Source of the DNA: Gordius sp. MW1 | Lineage: Eukaryota > Nematomorpha > Gordioida > Gordea > Gordiidae | DNA length: 64,000 nucleotides | Assembly (NCBI GenBank): GCA_964036665.1 | Contig: OZ038529.1 | Span: forward strand, 15,818,060 to 15,882,059 | Direction of reading: 5' to 3' | Part shown: in pieces, positions 63,943-64,000 of the stretch | Position numbering within the stretch: position 1 is the first letter of the stretch | How the letters are laid out: every line of letters begins with the position of its first letter | The notes under the pieces: generated by a model | What the model was told of the DNA's origin: nothing | The model's database searches: none | Seen by the model: the letters and a program-made list of their open reading frames with translations, nothing else | Program-made: the position numbers and the translations under genes

Positions 63943-64000
63943 GGCTTACTTTTATATATTTTTTCATGCTCTTTCACATAGAATCGAAAAAAATAAATAT
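63943..64000 (+). repeat. Partial monomer at right edge
   Basis: GGCTTAC at 63943 starts another monomer, which is cut by the window end in the A/T tract segment (AAAAAAATAAATAT). The array therefore continues to the right. Confidence 0.93.

Larger units (their letters stand above)
1..64000 (+). repeat. Satellite DNA array, about 344-bp monomer, head-to-tail throughout
   Basis: Every line of the window can be placed on one repeating unit. Landmarks such as GGCTTAC, ACGTGGTTTC, CGTTGCGATAC and GCAGCTTAAAACC recur in the same order and orientation about every 344 bp (GGCTTAC at 291, 635 and 980). Monomer length ranges from about 326 to 348 bp because of small class-specific indels. I found no inverted monomer, no unrelated insertion, no gap and no unique flank, so the array runs past both ends of the window. 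The size is close to two nucleosomal repeats, a common size for eukaryotic satellites. I do not recognise the family. The chromosomal role (pericentromere, centromere or another heterochromatic block) is inferred only from the architecture. Confidence 0.98.

Noticed and set aside
1-64000. CRISPR array
   Set aside because: There are no short repeats with unique spacers. The whole 344-bp unit is repeated, and there are no cas genes.
1-64000. Origin as a duplicated ~172-bp half-unit
   Set aside because: GTTGTCGTTTT and GTTGTCTTTT look alike but are 150 bp apart, and other similar words give different spacings. There is no consistent half-period.
1-64000. tRNA, 5S or other RNA polymerase III genes as the source of the monomer
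   Set aside because: I found no A box and B box pair, no cloverleaf and no rRNA-like sequence in the consensus.
1-64000. Transposon or retroelement origin, or insertions within the array
   Set aside because: There is no terminal repeat, target-site duplication, transposase or reverse-transcriptase sequence, and no break in the monomer series.
1-64000. Drosophila 1.688 (359-bp) satellite or another named ~350-bp family
   Set aside because: Only the length and AT-richness are similar; I could not match the sequence to any satellite I know.

Overview
The window is one uninterrupted block of satellite DNA. From base 1 to base 64000 it is a head-to-tail array of a single AT-rich monomer of about 344 bp, roughly 185-190 copies, all in the same orientation. 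I see no gene, RNA gene, transposon, unrelated insertion or unique sequence. One monomer counted by hand (291-634) is 30.5% G+C. A gene-free array this long, with layered higher-order repeats and a unit close to two nucleosomes long, points to eukaryotic constitutive heterochromatin (pericentromeric, centromeric or a comparable block). I do not recognise the family and cannot name the organism. CpG is not depleted (12 seen against about 8 expected in that monomer), which fits a genome without heavy germline CpG methylation, such as many invertebrates; this is inference.

Layout, with monomers phased to start at GGCTTAC. Positions 1-15951 are mainly two alternating classes, A (core AGAGCCATTTTC) and B (core AGTGCATTTTTG), and include a 9-monomer block of about 3.02 kb present twice and then partly a third time. 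15952-20039 is a 6-monomer, 2044-bp block present twice and rich in classes C (GCAGAATGC, AAGTAATAA) and D (CATAATGCC, GCGGAAG). 20040-30700 continues with C/D/A types and holds blocks repeated at 1716 bp (5 monomers) and 3416 bp (10 monomers). 30700-36430 is a mixed transition zone where the left-half classes meet class F (GATGATAAAAAG, first seen near 32830). 36431-64000 is dominated by F, G (AATAGTTCTGGC) and E (AGAGCCATTTTCATAAA). It contains a near-identical 20-monomer tandem duplication (43361-50236 and 50237-57112, 6876 bp each) and a block of about 5.9 kb repeated 18.9 kb apart (36431-42318 and 55333-61222).

Nothing here works as an operon or pathway. What can be read is the history of the array: local amplification of multi-monomer blocks, chimeric monomers left by gene conversion or unequal exchange, and class-diagnostic indels that date blocks relative to each other. 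Each monomer also carries a fairly constant 27-bp dyad (GTTGCGAT, 11-bp gap, ATCGCAAC) next to a second, class-dependent dyad. These are the best candidates for a functional site such as protein binding or cruciform formation. The short open frames in the array (61-87 codons) come from variants that lose a stop codon, and I do not consider them genes.
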